Shown here one piece after another: positions 61,335 through 64,000 of a stretch of 64,000 nt of DNA (position 1 is its first letter; each line of letters opens with the position of its first letter). The position numbers were made by a program, and so were the translations under genes. The stretch is from Palsa-504 sp963744005 (GTDB lineage Bacteria; Actinomycetota; Actinomycetes; Streptosporangiales; Streptosporangiaceae): contig CAVURU010000003.1 of assembly GCA_963744005.1 (NCBI GenBank), forward strand, positions 3,038,001 to 3,102,000. Reading direction: 5' to 3'. The notes beneath the pieces were generated by a model. That model searched no databases. It was given only the letters and a program-made list of their open reading frames with translations, and was not told the origin of the DNA.

Positions 61335-61805
61335 TCAGGCAGAATCCGGGCCGCGAACCACGACCACGGGGCATAGCGCGTGCTGCACGCAGTGCTGGCT
61401 CACTGAGCCGAGCAGCGCCTCGACGAACCCGCCGTGCCCGCGGCTGCCCACCACCAGCATGTCGGCGCCGGCCGATGCATCCAGGAGCACCTGGGCGGCA
61501 TGGCCCTCGGCGACGCGAGTGCGCACCGGCACGTCACTGGCGGGGTCGATGGTGCTGCTGATCGCCTCAGCGGCAATCTTCTCGGCGATCTCCCGGAAGT
61601 CGTAGGGTGACTCGGTGGCCCCGACCGCCATGCCGTAGCCGCCGGAGGCGGCCAGTTCCGGGTAGTGCCAGGCGGTCACGGCGTCCACGGCGGCGCCGGT
61701 GAGCCCGGTCTGCCGGATCGCCCAGCGCAGGGCGCTGAGCGATGACTCCGAGCCGTCGACTCCGGCGACTATCCGCGGGGTGGCGGGGCTTTCCTGGGCT
61801 GTCAT
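61335..61805 (-). CDS. Universal stress protein (single domain)
   Basis: A 156-residue UspA-type protein. RIVAGVDGSESSLSALRWAI is the first strand and loop. The ATP-binding motif is VVGSRGHGGFVEALLGSVSQ (G-2x-G-9x-G-S/T), so it should bind ATP. GAGGAG precedes ATG 61805. It heads a stress cluster: USP, DoxX, CBS-BON, all on the minus strand with gaps of 50-100 bases. In related organisms such genes respond to hypoxia or dormancy. A partial decayed duplicate is at 8.3 kb. Confidence 0.92.
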   Translation of the reverse strand: MTAQESPATPRIVAGVDGSESSLSALRWAIRQTGLTGAAVDAVTAWHYPELAASGGYGMAVGATESPYDFREIAEKIAAEAISSTIDPASDVPVRTRVAEGHAAQVLLDASAGADMLVVGSRGHGGFVEALLGSVSQHCVQHALCPVVVVRGPDSA

Positions 61806-61883
61806 GTGCGTCTCCTCGATCGTCTGTTGTCGCGTTCTGTGGCTGGCGCCGCGGCCCTGGCCGGCCCGACCCTGCGCCTGGTG

Positions 61884-62264
61884 CTAGCTGGGCTCGGCCA
61901 CCGGCCCGGCCAGGACCGACCCGTTGGCGGGAGTTCTGTTGACCGCTGGGACCAGGACAGGCGGGCTGGCCGCAGGCAGTGCGGCGGGCAGGCCGACGGC
62001 GGCCTTTCCCCCCGCGAGGAAGGAGCCGAGTTCGGCGATGGTGGTCATCAGCGAGGCCGGCATCGTGACGACCCGCAGCGACACCTTGTGCAGCACGTCG
62101 ATGAACGGGAGGGTGATTCGCAGCCCCGGCGGGCGCGCGCCGAGCACTTTCCCGGGCCGGAACAGCACGCCCTGCTCATATTGCTTCACCACCCGGACCG
62201 ACGTCGCGGCGCCGGTCAGCAGCACCACCACGATCACGAGCACAATGATCAGGACTTCCATCAC
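61884..62264 (-). CDS. Slipin/SPFH protein with large internal deletion
   Basis: 126 residues. The membrane helix MEVLIIVLVIVVVLLTGAAT and the SPFH start VRVVKQYEQGVLFRPGKVLG with PPGLRITLPFIDVLHKVSLR are normal. The usual next 150-180 residues are missing: after VVTMP the sequence jumps to ASLMTTIAELGSFLAGGKAA, which resembles the far C-terminal end of slipins. The tail is Pro/Ala-rich. The frame is open, but the SPFH domain cannot fold normally; probably a pseudogene. Confidence 0.7.
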   Translation of the reverse strand: MMEVLIIVLVIVVVLLTGAATSVRVVKQYEQGVLFRPGKVLGARPPGLRITLPFIDVLHKVSLRVVTMPASLMTTIAELGSFLAGGKAAVGLPAALPAASPPVLVPAVNRTPANGSVLAGPVAEPS

Positions 62265-62789
62265 GAGCCTTAATTCCGGGATGTGGGTGACTTGACGCGC
62301 ACCGCTGATGCGCCTTGGTCGGTCATGCTGGGGAGCTCGCGGTGGGAGAAGTATTCCTCTCAGGGTTCACGCCGTCCTGTGGCCGTCATACTCGGCGTTC
62401 CATTGCCGTTTTAGGTAAAAAAAATCCGGGCCCTGCCGTGCCTCCGCGAATACGCGGGGCACCCTGCCAGGGTCCGGAGCAACTCCTTTGACAGTACGCG
62501 TCTTTCGCCCGCATGGGAAATTGCGCTGGTAATGCTGAGCATCAATTGGCTGACGGACGGGGACAACCGGTTAGGACTCAGAATTCGCAGTGGAATCCGG
62601 CCGCGACGCTGGTCTACACCAGCGGGCAGGATCGTGGTCAGGGACAATGCCTCGCCCGCTGGGGTCGTAGCGCGGCGGCCGCGTTTCTGCGAGCGAGCGA
62701 GCCGGGGGCCGCGCGAGGTCACCCACGGGGCGCCTAGCCAGCGCACGCGGCCGCTACCATCCGGCAGAGCGTCCTCGGCGGCGTAGCGG
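62265..62789. other. 525-base interval without a supported gene
   Basis: No recognisable coding. A short A-run (GGTAAAAAAAATCCGG) lies near 62414. Confidence 0.4.
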
Positions 62790-62920
62790 TCGCTTCGAAG
62801 CTTCACGTCAGTGCGGACGGCCTTCGTGGACGGCATGAAGGTGGCGCTGCTCGTGTCGGCCGGCATCGCGACGGCGGGCGTCGTCCTCTCAACGCCCGGC
62901 CGGGGCGGGACCAGGGACAG
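62790..62920 (+). pseudogene. MFS exporter C-terminal fragment
   Basis: Reads AFVDGMKVALLVSAGIATAG then VVLSTPG. This matches the last helix of EmrB/QacA-type exporters (..F..GM..A..V.A...). Only about 35 codons remain. Confidence 0.5.
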
Positions 62921-63806
62921 TAAATGCTGGCTGGCGAAGCAGCTCGGTCAGGGCAGGTGAGTCCGTGATCCGGGCGGCCATGCCGGCGCCCAGGGCCTGC
63001 ATCTCGGCGTGGGCGTGCCGTGAGTGCGCGGCGAAGCACAACTCGCCCAACGGCGAGCGCATGGTCCGGGCCCAGTACCGGACGGCAACCGGCCTGAGCA
63101 GCGGGGTGTGCAGGACAGCGAGGTTGCGCGGGAGCCCGGCCACGCCGTCAGCGCGCAGGCCGGCGAAGGCGCCGGTGATGGCCCGGCACATGAGGGTGAG
63201 CGTCACGCGGTCGGCGGCGAGGCGCCCGGGGTCGGTTCCGCAGCGGTACAGGGCTGCTGCGACGCACGCGACGAATGCGGCATGGTAGGCGAGCCACCCG
63301 TCCATGCCGGTGACCCGCTGGAGAGCGAACCCGCGGCCGGACAGGCTAGTTTCCAGCGCGGCCAGCCGGGGGTCAGATGACGCGGGCAAGGCCGTGGGCT
63401 GCTGCCGGATGCGGACGTAATCGGCGGTGCGGCCGGCCATCACGCCGCCGATGCCGGGGAACCCGAGGTAGACATGGCCCGGCACGTCCGCGGGGATGGC
63501 CAGCCGGCCCGCCGGGTTGTTGCCGAAGAAGATCACGGCCGGCTTCCCGGCCAGGACCGCGAGCCCAGCGCAGGCCGAGGCCAGCTGATCACACCGGACC
63601 GCGACCAGGACGACGTCGTAGTCCCCGCCGGCGTCCGGCACCACGCCGGCGGCGGCGTCGACGCGGCCGCCGCCGAGGACATCGCGGGCACACAGGCCTC
63701 CCGCGGCCACCTCACCGGTTCTCGGCCCGTGGCTCAGCACCAGCACCTGGTGTCCCGCGGCCGCGAGATGGGCGCCGTACACCGTTCCGATCACGCCCGC
63801 GCCCAC
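62889..63806 (-). CDS. Ketopantoate reductase-like (ApbA/PanE) protein
   Basis: NAD(P)-dependent dehydrogenase of at least 305 residues. The Rossmann loop GAGVIGTVYGAHLAAAGH opens the protein, and DYDVVLVAVRCDQLASACAG and VIFFGNNPAG follow (family: V.VA.K...). The C-terminal helical domain contains WLAYHAAFVACVAAALYRCG, which lacks an obvious KL..N motif, so it is probably not true PanE. The first GTG (63806) falls after the strand TKILIV, which belongs to the fold; upstream codons ACG AAA ATC CTC ATC are in frame but have no standard start. A GTC sits where GTG would be expected. Confidence 0.78.
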   Translation of the reverse strand: MGAGVIGTVYGAHLAAAGHQVLVLSHGPRTGEVAAGGLCARDVLGGGRVDAAAGVVPDAGGDYDVVLVAVRCDQLASACAGLAVLAGKPAVIFFGNNPAGRLAIPADVPGHVYLGFPGIGGVMAGRTADYVRIRQQPTALPASSDPRLAALETSLSGRGFALQRVTGMDGWLAYHAAFVACVAAALYRCGTDPGRLAADRVTLTLMCRAITGAFAGLRADGVAGLPRNLAVLHTPLLRPVAVRYWARTMRSPLGELCFAAHSRHAHAEMQALGAGMAARITDSPALTELLRQPAFTVPGPAPAGR

Positions 63807-63877
63807 GATGAGGATTTTCGTGACGAGCTCCCAAGGCTGGTAATCCGGCGGACACGTCCCCGCCCGGTGGCTAGAAG

Positions 63878-64000
63878 CTAGTTCCTGCGTCCGCCGACCG
63901 CGTGACCGGCCATCCCGAGAATGGCCAGAATCACGCCGATAATGACGGCAATGATATCGATCGTCCAGATAATGGCAATCCCGGAGACGAAACCGATAAT
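63878..64000 (-). CDS. DUF6131-like membrane protein, C-terminal part
   Basis: Cut by the right window edge. The visible 40 residues are IIGFVSGIAIIWTIDIIAVI, IGVILAILGMAGHAVGGRRN: two short hydrophobic stretches and a Gly/Arg tail, as in the tiny DUF6131 proteins of actinobacteria. Function unknown. Confidence 0.65.
   Translation of the reverse strand: MIGFVSGIAIIWTIDIIAVIIGVILAILGMAGHAVGGRRN

Overview
The window is high-GC DNA from a soil-type, probably sporulating, filamentous actinobacterium. The evidence is chaplin surface proteins, a topA/DUF5703 pair, the long AceA2-type isocitrate lyase, an F420-type oxidoreductase, MMPL and SulP transporters, and many GTG starts. I cannot name the genus; the order is an inference.

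Layout. 1-5.8 kb looks chromosomal: topoisomerase I (running off the left edge), DUF5703, two chaplin loci with related upstream regions, and an M20 peptidase. At 6.0 kb is an intact tRNA-Leu(GAG). From there to about 57 kb the window alternates between working genes and decayed mobile DNA. Fragments resembling the tRNA 3' end recur near 6.2, 10.8, 17.0, 24.2-24.3, 34.8, 43.7 and 48.8 kb. At three of them a tyrosine-integrase C-terminus directly follows, so this reads as an accretion zone built by repeated integration at tRNA-Leu and later decay.

Working gene blocks. (a) 9.1-10.5 kb: ECF sigma factor with a SnoaL-like tail plus a small basic protein. (b) 11.3-16.8 kb: acyl-CoA catabolic cluster (CocE hydrolase, acyl-CoA ligase, TetR repressor, enoyl-CoA hydratase-like protein, NTF2-like protein) with a shared operator upstream of the ligase and the hydratase. 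(c) 17.1-19.4 kb: isocitrate lyase. (d) 20.4-24.1 kb: methyltransferase divergent from a LuxR-type ATPase regulator, with a perfect inverted repeat between them. (e) 25.0-27.1 kb: MMPL exporter. (f) 33.4-42.0 kb: YeaO-like DUF488 protein, SulP transporter, DUF1537 sugar-acid kinase, second CocE hydrolase. (g) 42.3-46.2 kb: ankyrin protein, lipoprotein, GNAT, DUF1801. (h) 47.0-53.4 kb: two MFS transporters, F420-type enzyme, NTF2-like protein and an intact VapBC pair. (i) 59.9-62.3 kb: a dormancy or stress set (CBS-BON, DoxX, universal stress protein, damaged slipin). (j) 62.9-64.0 kb: ketopantoate-reductase-like gene and a DUF6131 membrane protein cut by the right edge.

Broken genes are many. 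27.4-32.1 kb alone holds at least eight fragments (ABC permease, DUF1707, recombinase, UvrA-like, glycosyltransferase, HicB-like, SSB, MarR). A full IS481-family element lies at 32.2-33.3 kb. Two IS5-family copies with the same transposase lie in opposite orientation at 54.4 and 57.9 kb; the first splits a GIY-YIG-type gene whose frame is exactly restored if the element is removed.

Most unusual items: a sortase-type chaplin carrying four Cys-x-His-x-Cys decapeptide repeats, the repeated tRNA/integrase scars, paired zinc-ribbon mini-proteins, and the IS-disrupted GIY-YIG gene beside a phospholipase-D-like fragment. I saw no CRISPR array, rRNA or replication origin.
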